Origin: Verrucomicrobiota bacterium
Lineage (GTDB): Bacteria > Verrucomicrobiota > Kiritimatiellia > CAIQIC01 > Lenti-01
Direction of reading: 5' to 3'
NCBI GenBank assembly: GCA_022709625.1
Contig: JAKLIL010000010.1
Coordinates: forward strand, 1 to 12,956
Length of the DNA: 12,956 nucleotides
Below are positions 1-7,625 of this stretch, piece after piece. The translations under genes and the position numbers were made by a program. The number at the start of each line of letters is the position of its first letter. The first letter of the stretch is position 1. The notes under the pieces are model-generated. The model saw only the letters and a list, made by a program, of their open reading frames with translations. It was not told the origin of the DNA and ran no database searches.

Positions 1-1067
1 CGGTAGTTCGCCGTGCGGCGCAGGCCGGACAACGAGGGCAGGTCTTCCGGCTTCGGCGCTTCTCCGCGCAGGATGGCCTCGGCGGCGGCCAGGCCGGATT
101 CCACCGCGAGATGCAGGCCTTTGAGTTCCATCGTGTCGACGAGTCCCGCGGCGTCGCCGACGACGAAGGCGCCCGGCGCCGCGAGGTTGGCGAGGGAATG
201 CCAGCCGCCTTCGGGCACGAGGCGCGCGCCGTAGGCGATGGTTTTGCCGCCCGCGATGGCGCGTTGCACGAACGGATGCCGTTTCCACCGGCGGAAGAGT
301 TCATGCGCGTGCAGGGCCGGATCCACGTAGTCGAGCGCCACGGCCAGGCCCAGCGCCACGTGCGCGGCGTCGAAACGGTAGAGGAAGCCCCCGCCGTACA
401 CGTCCAGTCCCAGCGGATAGCCGAACGTGTGCGCCACGTGGCCGATGGTTTCCGGAACGGCCGGAACTTCGACGACTTCCTTGATGCCGAGGGCGTAGGT
501 CTGAAGGTTCTTTCCGCGCAACCCGGGATGGCGGCGCAATAAGTCGCGGGTTAGCAGGCCGGCGGGTCCTTCCGCCAGCACCGTGGTTTCCGCCAGGATG
601 GTCTCGCCCTGCGAGGCGACGCCGGCGACGCGGTCGCCGTTCCAGACGAGGGCGTCGGCGGTTTGGGCCGCGAGGATTTCCACGCCGAGGCCGGTGGCGA
701 TTTTCGCCAAGGCGTGGCCGAGAAGCGAGGCCGATACCAGCGGGAGGCCCCGCATGCGCATTTTGGGCGGCACGAACGGCAGACGGAAGGCCTGGCGCGG
801 CGTCAGCGCATGGAACGTGTCGCGCGCCACGACGGGACCCCATGGCAAAGCCGCGAACTCCTCCGGCGAGAGCAATTGTTTCAAAGGGTCCGGGCGCATC
901 ACGGCGCCGGAGAGCAGATGCCCGCCGGCGTGCGCGGATTTTTCCAGCACGAGGATGGTGCGGGCGCCTTTCGATTCGCGCGCCAGGCGGATGGCGCAGG
1001 CCAACCCGGCCGGGCCGGCGCCGACGATCAGCACATCCACGTTCAGTTGGGCGGCAGCAGAATCCAT
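1..1067 (-). CDS. Electron transfer flavoprotein:ubiquinone oxidoreductase (ETF-QO), C-terminus beyond window
   Basis: FAD-dependent membrane-associated dehydrogenase that passes electrons from reduced ETF to the quinone pool, linking fatty-acid and amino-acid oxidation to respiration. The 355 codons in the window run open through the left edge. The N-terminus has a Rossmann dinucleotide fold (GAGPAG, residues 16-21), then LEK at 41-43 and the ETF-QO-like GGHLLSGAV at 48-56. Further on come the family blocks QTYALGIKEV, YGGGFLYRF, RWKRHPF and YGARLVPEGG, and the second FAD motif VVGDAAGLVDT followed by KGLHLAVESG. These separate it from generic geranylgeranyl-reductase-type flavoproteins. The usual C-terminal 4Fe-4S domain would lie outside the window and cannot be checked. 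The ATG at 1067 sits 39 bp after the flippase-like gene, so the two are probably co-transcribed. No etfA or etfB is visible here. Family assignment is firm; physiological role is inferred. Confidence 0.88.
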   Translation of the reverse strand, partial: MDSAAAQLNVDVLIVGAGPAGLACAIRLARESKGARTILVLEKSAHAGGHLLSGAVMRPDPLKQLLSPEEFAALPWGPVVARDTFHALTPRQAFRLPFVPPKMRMRGLPLVSASLLGHALAKIATGLGVEILAAQTADALVWNGDRVAGVASQGETILAETTVLAEGPAGLLTRDLLRRHPGLRGKNLQTYALGIKEVVEVPAVPETIGHVAHTFGYPLGLDVYGGGFLYRFDAAHVALGLAVALDYVDPALHAHELFRRWKRHPFVQRAIAGGKTIAYGARLVPEGGWHSLANLAAPGAFVVGDAAGLVDTMELKGLHLAVESGLAAAEAILRGEAPKPEDLPSLSGLRRTANY

Positions 1068-1106
1068 TGTGCGACCTTGGAGAAAGTAGCGGAACTGGCC
1101 GGTATT

Positions 1107-2150
1107 TCAAGCTTTGCGGCCGGATTCGCCGTTGCGGCGCCGCGCGCCCGGCAGCGCCAGCAACGCCACCACCGCAGAGACGCCGATAAGAGCCGCGTAG
1201 ATTTGGGTGAAAACGTGGTGCGAAATGCTGGTGGCTTTCGCCAGCACCTCGGGAAAACCGAGCAGGATGAATACCAGCGACCAGGCGCCCTCGTAGGCCC
1301 CGAAGCCGCCTATGCCGGAGATCGGCAAACTGGCCGCCATTTCCGAGGCGCACAACCCCAGAAAGACCTTGGGAAAAGGCCAATCCGCCCAGCCGTAGCC
1401 CAGCGGCCGCAACATCGCCGCCAGCAGGACGTAGAGCGCGGCGTATTTCAACAACCGCACGCCTACCGACAAGCCAAAGACCGGAACATAAACGCCGCGG
1501 GCCTGGGCCCGGCGGATTTGCCGGTGCGTGGCCGCCATGAAACGCCGGGACCAGCGGCGGAAACGCGCCAGCCGCGCCGGCAGGCGCGCACAGGCCGCGA
1601 AGCCGATCCGGAACGCCAGCGGCAGGACGGATATGGCGAACGCCGCCGCTGCCAGCAGGACGGCGGCCGCGCCTACCAAGACCGCCGGCGAGAACTCCAG
1701 CCCGGAACCTACCAAAACCAGGGCCACCAGCAGCAACGGCGCCAGCGCCATCAAATCGAACAGGAAAGCCAAGGCGAAACTGGCCGTGGCCGCGCCCAGT
1801 TCCACTCCGAGTTTTGCCCGCAGCAAATAGATGTACACCAATTCGCCGAGGCGGGCCGGCAGCAGGTCCACGCACAGCCCCCGCACCAGCACCACGAGAA
1901 ACAAGCGCAGAAACCCAGGGTGTTCGCCGACCGATTTCAAGACCACGCGGTAGCGCAGGGTGCGCAGGAGTTGCAGCGTCAAGGAAAGGGCGACGAACAG
2001 CCCGACCAGCGGTCGGTCGATGGCGAGGATCAAATCCGCCACCTGCCGCAGGGTGACGTGGGTAAACAGATACGCAAAGGTGCCGATTGACAGCGCCAAA
2101 CTGAAGCCGATATAAACAAGCGATTTCCAGCGTGCGTGATCCACAGGCAT
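1107..2150 (-). CDS. Flippase-like integral membrane protein (lysylphosphatidylglycerol synthase TM / UPF0104 family)
   Basis: A 347-residue polytopic inner-membrane protein with about eight hydrophobic segments, the length usual for stand-alone members of this family. The family signature PARLGE (residues 98-103) follows a TM helix, and a late glycine-rich motif SGIGGFGAYEGAW matches the conserved GGIG..E block. Relatives include the N-terminal flippase half of MprF and the AglD-type proteins; stand-alone members are thought to move or process lipid-linked substrates, but the substrate here is unknown. The start chosen is MPVDHARWKS at 2150. An in-frame extension is possible but would run across the start of the divergent gene at 2185. 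It lies upstream of, and probably in one transcript with, the ETF-QO gene. A weak TTGTTT-17-TACGAC promoter-like pair lies just before the start. Confidence 0.85.
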   Translation of the reverse strand: MPVDHARWKSLVYIGFSLALSIGTFAYLFTHVTLRQVADLILAIDRPLVGLFVALSLTLQLLRTLRYRVVLKSVGEHPGFLRLFLVVLVRGLCVDLLPARLGELVYIYLLRAKLGVELGAATASFALAFLFDLMALAPLLLVALVLVGSGLEFSPAVLVGAAAVLLAAAAFAISVLPLAFRIGFAACARLPARLARFRRWSRRFMAATHRQIRRAQARGVYVPVFGLSVGVRLLKYAALYVLLAAMLRPLGYGWADWPFPKVFLGLCASEMAASLPISGIGGFGAYEGAWSLVFILLGFPEVLAKATSISHHVFTQIYAALIGVSAVVALLALPGARRRNGESGRKA

Positions 2151-2184
2151 GGCCTCGTCGTACCATTCCAAAAGACGCGAAACA

Positions 2185-3021
2185 ATGCTTAATTCAGTGG
2201 CCAAACCCATCTTGCTGGCGCTGGCGGCGATCGGCGCCGGCGGCGGTTGCACGCGCGTTGCGGAACCGCCCTTGGCCCCGGTTCTGTCGCCGGAATTACA
2301 GGGCGCCCGCCTCCTGTACCAGCGCCCGGACGGCATCCATCTGCGCGTGCTGGGGGACAATCAGGCCACGCGTCTGGTCGCGAACGGAACCTATCCGCGC
2401 TGGGCGCCCGACGGCCAGTCCTTCGCGTTCCTGCGCGGCCGCCAGATCATGCTCTATTCGGACGGCTCCGAGACGCGCCTCGCCGAGGCCGCCCAGCCCC
2501 GCGCCCTGGCGTTCCATCCCGCCGGCCGGCGCATCCTGTTCACCGACGGCAAAGAGATCCGCGCCGTCGCGCTCGGCGATGGCACGACCACGACCGTTTT
2601 GTCCGGTCCGCGGTTCTACGAGTTGGACGTCGCGTCGTCGGGCGATTTCCTCGTGGCGACGGTGAAGGCGTTCGGCTACCGCGTCCAGCGCTTCGATCTG
2701 CCCGCCGGGACGGCGACCGAAATCGGCCGGGGCTGTTCGGCCAGCCTGTCGCCCGACGACCGCCTCGTCACCGTCAACCTCGATGGCCATGAGCGGCTGG
2801 CCTTGCGCGACAGCCGCACCGGCGCGGAACGCGGCGAACTGCGCGCCCCGGCCGGACTGAAATTCGACAACCAGAAATGGTCCAACCATCCGGATTGGAT
2901 CGTGGTCGTGTCCGAAGGCGATCGCCGCGACGTCTACGCGCAACGGGTCGGCGACGGCCAAACGTGGCGCCTCACGGCCGACGGCGACGCCGACCGGCCG
3001 GACTTGTTCGTGAAGCCCTAG
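2185..3021 (+). CDS. Secreted/lipoprotein beta-propeller (PD40/TolB-like)
   Basis: A 278-residue exported protein. The N-terminus MLNSVAKPILLALAAIGAGG is a short signal peptide leading to Cys22, probably a lipidation site, though the lipobox (GGG-C) is weak because it lacks the usual Leu at -3. The mature part consists of beta-propeller-type blades with the PD40/TolB consensus: YPRWAPDGQSFAFLR around residues 70-84, LAFHPAGRRILFTDG around 108-122, and SLSPDDRLVTVNLDG around 188-201. Such proteins usually act in the periplasm as binding or scaffold domains; no enzymatic residues are evident. This ATG was preferred to the in-frame one at 2149 because it gives a clean signal peptide and does not overlap the divergent flippase-like gene. 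It converges on the epimerase gene with only 9 bp between stops. Function is unknown beyond the fold. Confidence 0.8.
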   Translation: MLNSVAKPILLALAAIGAGGGCTRVAEPPLAPVLSPELQGARLLYQRPDGIHLRVLGDNQATRLVANGTYPRWAPDGQSFAFLRGRQIMLYSDGSETRLAEAAQPRALAFHPAGRRILFTDGKEIRAVALGDGTTTTVLSGPRFYELDVASSGDFLVATVKAFGYRVQRFDLPAGTATEIGRGCSASLSPDDRLVTVNLDGHERLALRDSRTGAERGELRAPAGLKFDNQKWSNHPDWIVVVSEGDRRDVYAQRVGDGQTWRLTADGDADRPDLFVKP

Positions 3022-3030
3022 GGTCCGGCG

Positions 3031-3939
3031 TCAACCGGCGTTGGCTGCGATGTGCAGCTCGGCGGATTCCGACTGGCCCGGAGACAGAATCCGGGCCGCG
3101 CCGGCGCGGCGGAAGGATCCGGGCGGGGCCATCCACGGCTCGTCGCAGAAGAACGGTTGGTCCGGCAAGGTGTAGAGTTGGCGGTAGCGAAACAGCGCCG
3201 AGGCGCCGGTGCGAATGGCAAAACCATCGGGGAACCGCAGGACCGTCGCGTTGTCTTCGGCCGTCTCCAGCAACAGCGCGTTGACGTCGGCGGCGGCCGA
3301 AAGCGGGAAATCCGGCGGGGCGGCGAAACCCACCACGTGGGTTTTGGCATCGTTGTAGAGCAGGCGGGCCCGGGCGGAGGCGCGGTAGCGCGTTTGCGCC
3401 TTGCCGCCGCCCGGCGGGGTCGCGAAGTAGGGATGGAAACCGGCATAATACGGCATGGGCCGGTCCCCGGCATTGGCGACGGTCAGCGCGCAGCACAACC
3501 CGGCATTCGCCGCCGTGAAGCGCAACTCCAGCCGGAAAGAGAATGGATACTGTCGGCGCGTGGCTTCGGAATCCTCAATCCGCAAGCGCAACGTGTCGGC
3601 GGCGGAATCCTCCGCGACGCTCCACGGCATGCGCATGGCAAAGCCGTGGATGGGCAGGCGAAACCGGCGGCCATCGATCGCGTAGGCGTCCGATTCGCCA
3701 TCCTTTTCAAGCCGGCCGCACACGGGAAAAAGCAACGGAATGCCGCCGCGGGTTTCCTCCGTTGCGGAATCCCAAAACCACGGCTGCCGGAACAGGCATT
3801 CGCGCGGCCCCGCCGGTCCCGGCAAGGTCAGCGACGAGACGATTCCGCCCAATTCCGGCACGATTTCCGCGCGCGTGCGTCCGTCGGACGAGACGAGGAC
3901 GTAGGTGCGGAACCCGTGCTGGAGCCGACAAGACGCCAT
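3031..3939 (-). CDS. Aldose 1-epimerase / hexose-6-phosphate mutarotase-like protein
   Basis: A 302-residue cytoplasmic protein of the galactose-mutarotase-like fold, which interconverts alpha and beta anomers of a sugar or sugar phosphate. The glycine-rich GGIPLLFPVCGRL (residues 65-77) resembles the YeaD-type glucose-6-phosphate 1-epimerase block. The catalytic set looks complete: His98 (LPIHGFAMR), His169 (YYAGFHPYF) and Glu267 (FFCDEPWM). Length fits the family. I cannot decide between a free aldose and a hexose-6-phosphate as substrate. It lies 20 bp downstream of the small membrane-protein gene and follows the glycosyltransferase on the same strand, so the three may form a carbohydrate-related transcription unit, although the 103-bp gap after the glycosyltransferase weakens that link. 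No signal peptide is seen. Confidence 0.88.
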   Translation of the reverse strand: MASCRLQHGFRTYVLVSSDGRTRAEIVPELGGIVSSLTLPGPAGPRECLFRQPWFWDSATEETRGGIPLLFPVCGRLEKDGESDAYAIDGRRFRLPIHGFAMRMPWSVAEDSAADTLRLRIEDSEATRRQYPFSFRLELRFTAANAGLCCALTVANAGDRPMPYYAGFHPYFATPPGGGKAQTRYRASARARLLYNDAKTHVVGFAAPPDFPLSAAADVNALLLETAEDNATVLRFPDGFAIRTGASALFRYRQLYTLPDQPFFCDEPWMAPPGSFRRAGAARILSPGQSESAELHIAANAG

Positions 3940-3959
3940 GCCGAAGGGAACCGCGCCGG

Positions 3960-4121
3960 CTAGTACAGGTGGAAGAAAACGACCACGCCGATCAAGACGG
4001 CCAAGATGCCCAGGATGAGGGGCAGGGGCATCTTCCAGAACGCCGCCCAGATGGCGGAATGGATCGCTTGGTGGATCAGGTTGCGGAAGAAACCCGTCAA
4101 ACGCGCGTCGTTCAGATTCAT
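3960..4121 (-). CDS. Small single-pass membrane protein (53 aa), unknown function
   Basis: A short open frame of 53 codons plus TAG. The N-terminal part, MNLNDARLTGFFRNLIHQAI, looks like an amphipathic helix. One strongly hydrophobic segment follows at about residues 31-52 (MPLPLILGILAVLIGVVVFF), ending HLY. The hydrophobic run, the compact spacing to the epimerase start (20 bp) and its filling of an otherwise empty gap support a real gene. A GGCGG stretch about 10 bases before the ATG could be a weak ribosome binding site. I recognise no family. It may be an accessory or anchoring peptide for a neighbouring product, but nothing in the sequence shows this. Confidence 0.6.
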   Translation of the reverse strand: MNLNDARLTGFFRNLIHQAIHSAIWAAFWKMPLPLILGILAVLIGVVVFFHLY

Positions 4122-4224
4122 GGGTCGGAGGCGGCCTTTCGCTGGATATGGTTACGCGCCGCCAGTCCGTTTGGCAAGCGTGCCGCGCGAGGTGGCGACG
4201 AACGTTCCGGGCATGGATGCCAAC

Positions 4225-5040
4225 TCAGATGCTGGCCGCCGGCCGTGGGGTTTCCCGGGCGGTTTCGCCGCGTCGATTGGCTGCCAACTGGCGGGCAAAG
4301 GCCGCCGGGTCCCAGCGGCGCGGCATGGACACCCGCCAGGCTCGCATGGTGCCGGGGTCGAACAGCCAGCGCCGGGCCAAGCCGGCGGTTCGGGCGGTGC
4401 GGTACGCCAGGCTGGCCGCGGTTTGCCGCCAGCCGCGGCGGCGATGCCAGCTGCCTTCCAGATGGTGGATGCAATAGGCGTCGCCCACGGGGCGCCGCGG
4501 ATGGGGAAAAAGCACTTCGCGGGAATAGATCCGCACGTCGCCGATCCGTTGCGTGCCGTAGCGGCACAGGCCGCGGCGGAACAGGACGACGTTGCCGATT
4601 TTGACGCCGTAGAACGGCTTGACGCGGCTGGCGAGGGACCAGCGGAACATGTCGTGGCATTCGCGGATGAAGACCTGCCCGGGTTCGGCCGCGAGGACCG
4701 CATTGCCGATGCAGCGGTGGTTGAGGTCGTCGTGTTCCAGCCCGACGAAGCAGGCTTGGCCGAGCAGGTCGTCGAAGGGGCGCAGGACTTCGACGTCGGT
4801 ATCCAAGTAGATGCCGCCGTGGTGCAGGAGGGCGTGCAGGCGCACGTAGTCCGAGAGCAGCGCCCATTTCCGCCAGCGGCGGCATTCGGCGGCGAACGGC
4901 AGGTCGGGACAATCGGCGTCGGTCCAGAGGCGCAGCTCGTAGCCGGCGGCGAAGCGATGCAGCGATTCCTCGCACTTCCGGATCAGGGGGCTCATGGGCG
5001 CGGAGCCGAACCAGCAGCGATGGATGATCTTGGGAATCAT
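4225..5040 (-). CDS. GT32-type glycosyltransferase (DXD sugar-binding family)
   Basis: A 271-residue cytoplasmic or peripheral glycosyltransferase of the Gly_transf_sug type (Och1 / capsular polysaccharide synthesis related). The start MIPKIIHRCWFG is the hallmark N-terminus of the family. SDYVRLHALLHHGGIYLDTD (residues 63-82) holds the nucleotide-sugar and metal-binding DTD at 80-82. ENA/HRC-type block GLEHDDLNHRCIGNAVLAA follows near residues 100-118. The expected role is transfer of a sugar from a nucleotide-sugar donor to a surface glycan or glycolipid; donor and acceptor cannot be told. The C-terminal ~60 residues are Arg/Ala-rich and less conserved. It stands 46 bp downstream of rsfS on the same strand, so read-through from the nadD-rsfS operon is possible. 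Confidence 0.87.
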   Translation of the reverse strand: MIPKIIHRCWFGSAPMSPLIRKCEESLHRFAAGYELRLWTDADCPDLPFAAECRRWRKWALLSDYVRLHALLHHGGIYLDTDVEVLRPFDDLLGQACFVGLEHDDLNHRCIGNAVLAAEPGQVFIRECHDMFRWSLASRVKPFYGVKIGNVVLFRRGLCRYGTQRIGDVRIYSREVLFPHPRRPVGDAYCIHHLEGSWHRRRGWRQTAASLAYRTARTAGLARRWLFDPGTMRAWRVSMPRRWDPAAFARQLAANRRGETARETPRPAASI

Positions 5041-5071
5041 GGGCCGGGTGGACGCGTTGCGGACAGGCTCC

Positions 5072-5087
5072 GCGGGTATTCGCCCGC
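5072..5087 (-). terminator. Weak hairpin at the end of rsfS
   Basis: A 5-bp GC stem (GCGGG/CCCGC) with a 6-base loop immediately follows the rsfS coding region, its outer base being the last base of the stop codon. There is no T-tract on the minus strand, so it would be at most a partial terminator or a pause before the glycosyltransferase gene. Confidence 0.2.
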
Positions 5088-5518
5088 TAGGGCTTGACGG
5101 TGGGCGCGTCCTTCCACAGTTGCTCCAGCGCGTAGTAGGCGCGCATGGAGGGCGTGAAGAGATGGACGACGAAATCGAGGTAGTCGAGCACGATCCATTC
5201 GCTGGCCACGGAACCGGCGCGGCGATGGGCGGCCAGCGGGGGCGTTTCCTGGCGCAGGCGCTTGGCGAGGTCGTCGGCGAGCGCGCGCAGGTGCGGGGCG
5301 TTCAGGCCCGTGCAGAGAACCAGGTAGTCGGTGATGCCCGACACCTTGGCGATGTGCAGGACGACGATGTTTTCGCCTTTCTTGGCGTCGAGGATGGCGC
5401 GGACTTTGGCGATGCGGGCGCGCTGGGCATCGCCGCGGCCGGTCTTGGCGCGGGCCGTTTTTTTCGCAACGGGTTTTTTTGCGGTTTTCTTCGGGGCGGG
5501 CGATTTCGGTTTCTTCAT
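5087..5518 (-). CDS. rsfS: Ribosomal silencing factor RsfS with basic N-terminal extension
   Basis: RsfS (Iojap/DUF143 family) binds ribosomal protein uL14 on the large subunit and blocks subunit joining in starvation. The family core is clear from about residue 35: ITDYLVLCTG (62-71), then SEWIVLDYLDFVVHLFTPSM (106-125) and YYALEQLW at the C-terminus. The product is 143 residues, longer than the usual 105-120, because of a Lys/Ala/Pro-rich tail (KKPKSPAPKKTAKKPVAKK) over the first ~28 residues. The start ATG at 5518 overlaps the nadD stop in an ATGA, so translation is probably coupled. The nadD-rsfS pairing is widespread in bacteria and supports both calls. Confidence 0.93.
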   Translation of the reverse strand: MKKPKSPAPKKTAKKPVAKKTARAKTGRGDAQRARIAKVRAILDAKKGENIVVLHIAKVSGITDYLVLCTGLNAPHLRALADDLAKRLRQETPPLAAHRRAGSVASEWIVLDYLDFVVHLFTPSMRAYYALEQLWKDAPTVKP

Positions 5519-6144
5519 CGGTATAGGTTGTGCTCCTGAATGTAGCGCATGACGGGTTTGGGGACAAGGGGGACGGGCCGGCCGGCGGCAATGCCGGCGC
5601 GGACGTCGCGGGACGAGACGTCGAGCGGTTGGCCGGGGCGGAGATCGGCGAGCAGTGTTGCGGGCCACGGGGGCGGGAGGTGCAGTTCGGCGGGGGTCGG
5701 AGCGTGGCCGGGACGGGCCAGGCTGACGATGCGGATGAGCGGCAACAGTTCCAGAGGCCGATGCCAGGTGTGGATTTCCGGCAGCGTGTCGGCGCCGACG
5801 ATGAACACGAAATCCTTGTCGGGATGGAGCGCGCGGAGGGCGAGGACGGTGTCGATGGTGTAGGACTTGCCGGGGCGGTCGAACTCGATGGGGAGGGCGG
5901 CGAAACGCGGTTCGTCGGCGATGGCGAGGCGAATCATGGCGAGGCGGTCGGCGTTCGAGGCCAGGCCGGCCGCGGGCTTGTGGGGCGGGTTGGAACAGGG
6001 GATGAACCAGACGGCGTCCAACCCAAAGGTCCGCAGGGCTGCGCGGGCGATGGACAAATGGCCTGCATGCACGGGGTTGAAGGTGCCGCCGAGCAGCCCA
6101 AGCGTTGGACGGACAGGCGGGGTATCGGGCGCGGCGCGGGCCAT
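5515..6144 (-). CDS. nadD: Nicotinate-nucleotide adenylyltransferase NadD
   Basis: A 209-residue cytoplasmic enzyme that joins nicotinate mononucleotide and ATP to form deamido-NAD+, in the NAD synthesis pathway. The nucleotidyltransferase signature GGTFNPVHAGHL (residues 19-30) carries the ATP-binding His residues. NPPHK (52-56), VGADTLPEIHTWHR (116-129) and the C-terminal DVSSRDVRAGIAAGR, equivalent to the ISSTxIR motif, complete the family pattern. The end, RYIQEHNLYR, is typical. The chosen start at 6144 overlaps the stop of the SH3-domain gene by one base (TGATG), and the stop overlaps rsfS by 4 bases, indicating a translationally coupled three-gene operon. The segment MARAAPDTPPVR before the conserved core is a normal-length leader. 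Nothing essential appears missing. Confidence 0.95.
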   Translation of the reverse strand: MARAAPDTPPVRPTLGLLGGTFNPVHAGHLSIARAALRTFGLDAVWFIPCSNPPHKPAAGLASNADRLAMIRLAIADEPRFAALPIEFDRPGKSYTIDTVLALRALHPDKDFVFIVGADTLPEIHTWHRPLELLPLIRIVSLARPGHAPTPAELHLPPPWPATLLADLRPGQPLDVSSRDVRAGIAAGRPVPLVPKPVMRYIQEHNLYR

Positions 6145-7550
6145 CAGTACGCCACCGTTTCGTTGGCGGGCGCCAACGGCACGATTTGGCCGACGACGAC
6201 GACGGGCATGTCGCTCTCTTCGACCCAGTATTCGCGGCCGCGGATGGAGACTTGCTTGCCGATGTGGTCGCGCAGGACGCCGGAGTCGCCGTGGACGTGG
6301 CAAACCATCTCGATCATGCCGTCTTCGTCTTCGTCCACGAGCCGGTAGCGCGAAGGCGAGGCGGTCATGAAAGGCGCGTTGCGCAATTCGCCCTCGACCT
6401 GCACGGGTTTGCCTTGGCCGGGCAGATCGGCCAGATCGAGTTCGTCCACGAGGGTCTGAGCGACCTTGATGCCGGCGTCCTTGGGCTTTTGCGCCACGAC
6501 GGCGCTGGCGGGGGCGGGCACGGCCTTGGTGACGGCCGGCATGGCGGGGGGCCGCCGGGCGGGCGGCGGGGCAGCAGGTTCGGCCGTTGCGGTGGGCGTC
6601 GTGCCGGCGGGCCGCGCCATGGTCGGTTTGGCTACGGCCGGCGACGGTGCCGCGGGGGCGACGGTAGTTGCGGCGGCAGGACGAACGTCGCCGCCGGGTT
6701 TCGGCGGCGGGAGTTTGGACGGAACCGGTGCGCTGGGGACGGTCGCAACGTGTCGCGGTGCGGACGGGGTGGCCGTCGCTGCCGGGATGGGCACGGGTTC
6801 GGCGACCGGCCGCGGCGTTGCCGCTCCCGGGATCGGCGCGAGCGGGGCGGGTGAGGACAGCCGGGGCTCGGGCGGCGCAGGCGGCGCCGCTTTTTCCGGC
6901 GTGGACGGGGCGATCTTGGCGGTGGCGGAGGGGGCCGCTGCGGGAGTTGGTTGAACTTCCGGCGGCGTTGGCGCGGGAGCCGGAACCACGGGCGCTATTG
7001 GCGGCGCGACTGCCGCCGGAGGCGCGGATGCCGCCGAAGGTTCAGACGGGGGGGGAGACGCCGCGGACGGAGCGGGAGCGGCCGCCATGGCCACTGCCTT
7101 GACGGGCTCGGTTCGCACGACAACTTCGGACAGGGCGCTTAGCTTGACCCAGAGGGTTGCCGAAGAAGGCGGCGCGATCTTGCACCAGTCGCCTTCTTCG
7201 CCCCGCGGCATGACGGGGGCGCCGCGCTCGAGGGTGCCGACGACGTCGTACTGGATGCCGGGGCCGGCACGCACCTGGATGCTTTTGGCAATGACGCGAT
7301 TGCCTTCGATGAAATCCTTGTTGAGCCAAAGGTCGATGCTTTCCGGCGGCGAGATGGCGGCCCATTCGCCTTCGGTGCGGGCCACGAAGAGGATTTGGCC
7401 GGAAGCCACGGTGCCGACGCTGGCGGCGGCACCGTCGGGACGCGCGTAGACGGGTGCGGAGCCGGCGATCACCTGCATGCGCGTTTCGCCCGCCGCCGCC
7501 GCGGTTGCCAGCACGAGCAGCACGAACCAGGCCGCCGAAGACATTTTCAT
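6144..7550 (-). CDS. Secreted protein with two SH3-like (SH3b) domains, Pro/Ala linker and conserved C-terminal domain
   Basis: A 468-residue exported protein, first gene of the operon with nadD and rsfS. A signal peptide (MKMSSAAWFVLLVLATAAAA) is followed by two bacterial SH3-like segments. The first is about residues 27-88 (VYARPDGAAASVGTV, GEWAAISPP). The second is about 89-145 (IQVRAGPGIQYDVVGTLERG, DWCKIAPPSSATLWV). SH3b domains usually bind cell-wall or peptide ligands. A long Pro/Ala-rich linker follows to about residue 370. A C-terminal domain of about 95 residues comes last (KPVQVEGELRN, YRLVD, GKQVSIRGREYWVEE, MPVVVVGQI), which reads like a small beta-rich, possibly OB-like fold. 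An alternative start at 7595 would add 15 basic residues; 7550 was chosen because the shorter signal peptide is cleaner and a promoter-like pair fits it. A cell-envelope role is inferred; I know no fixed function. Confidence 0.78.
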   Translation of the reverse strand: MKMSSAAWFVLLVLATAAAAGETRMQVIAGSAPVYARPDGAAASVGTVASGQILFVARTEGEWAAISPPESIDLWLNKDFIEGNRVIAKSIQVRAGPGIQYDVVGTLERGAPVMPRGEEGDWCKIAPPSSATLWVKLSALSEVVVRTEPVKAVAMAAAPAPSAASPPPSEPSAASAPPAAVAPPIAPVVPAPAPTPPEVQPTPAAAPSATAKIAPSTPEKAAPPAPPEPRLSSPAPLAPIPGAATPRPVAEPVPIPAATATPSAPRHVATVPSAPVPSKLPPPKPGGDVRPAAATTVAPAAPSPAVAKPTMARPAGTTPTATAEPAAPPPARRPPAMPAVTKAVPAPASAVVAQKPKDAGIKVAQTLVDELDLADLPGQGKPVQVEGELRNAPFMTASPSRYRLVDEDEDGMIEMVCHVHGDSGVLRDHIGKQVSIRGREYWVEESDMPVVVVGQIVPLAPANETVAY

Positions 7551-7557
7551 GCGCCGC

Positions 7558-7586
7558 AGTGTAGCGGCGGCCAGACGCAGACGCAA
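7558..7586 (-). promoter_or_regulatory. Candidate promoter for the SH3-nadD-rsfS operon
   Basis: On the minus strand TTGCGT (7586-7581) and TACACT (7563-7558) are separated by 17 bases. The -10-like box ends only 7 bases before the ATG at 7550, so a transcript starting at the usual distance would be leaderless. No Shine-Dalgarno is visible before that ATG. Boxes match consensus only partly. Confidence 0.3.
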
Positions 7587-7595
7587 CTTTTTCAT

Positions 7596-7625
7596 TTGTC
7601 GGCGCGGCGGCCGGGCGACTATTGT
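7596..7625 (+). promoter_or_regulatory. Candidate promoter for the glycosidase-like/TPR gene
   Basis: TTGTCG (7596-7601) and TATTGT (7620-7625) are 18 bases apart, and the second box ends 6 bases before the ATG at 7632. As for the divergent gene, this would give a leaderless transcript; no Shine-Dalgarno is seen. The geometry is suggestive, the matches are moderate. Confidence 0.3.

Noticed and set aside
663..2090. Plus-strand open frame of 475 codons rich in Q, R and H
   Set aside because: It is antisense to the same two genes, with low-complexity composition typical of a GC-rich shadow.
301..2166. Minus-strand open frame of 621 codons
   Set aside because: It is Arg/Gly/Pro-rich with no domain pattern and lies in another frame over the ETF-QO and flippase-like genes, both of which have clear family motifs. 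High GC makes long shadow frames common.
6400..7110. Plus-strand Gly/Ala-rich open frames (for example 6466-6954)
   Set aside because: They are the reverse complement of the Pro/Ala-rich linker of the SH3 protein; no start signal or domain supports them.
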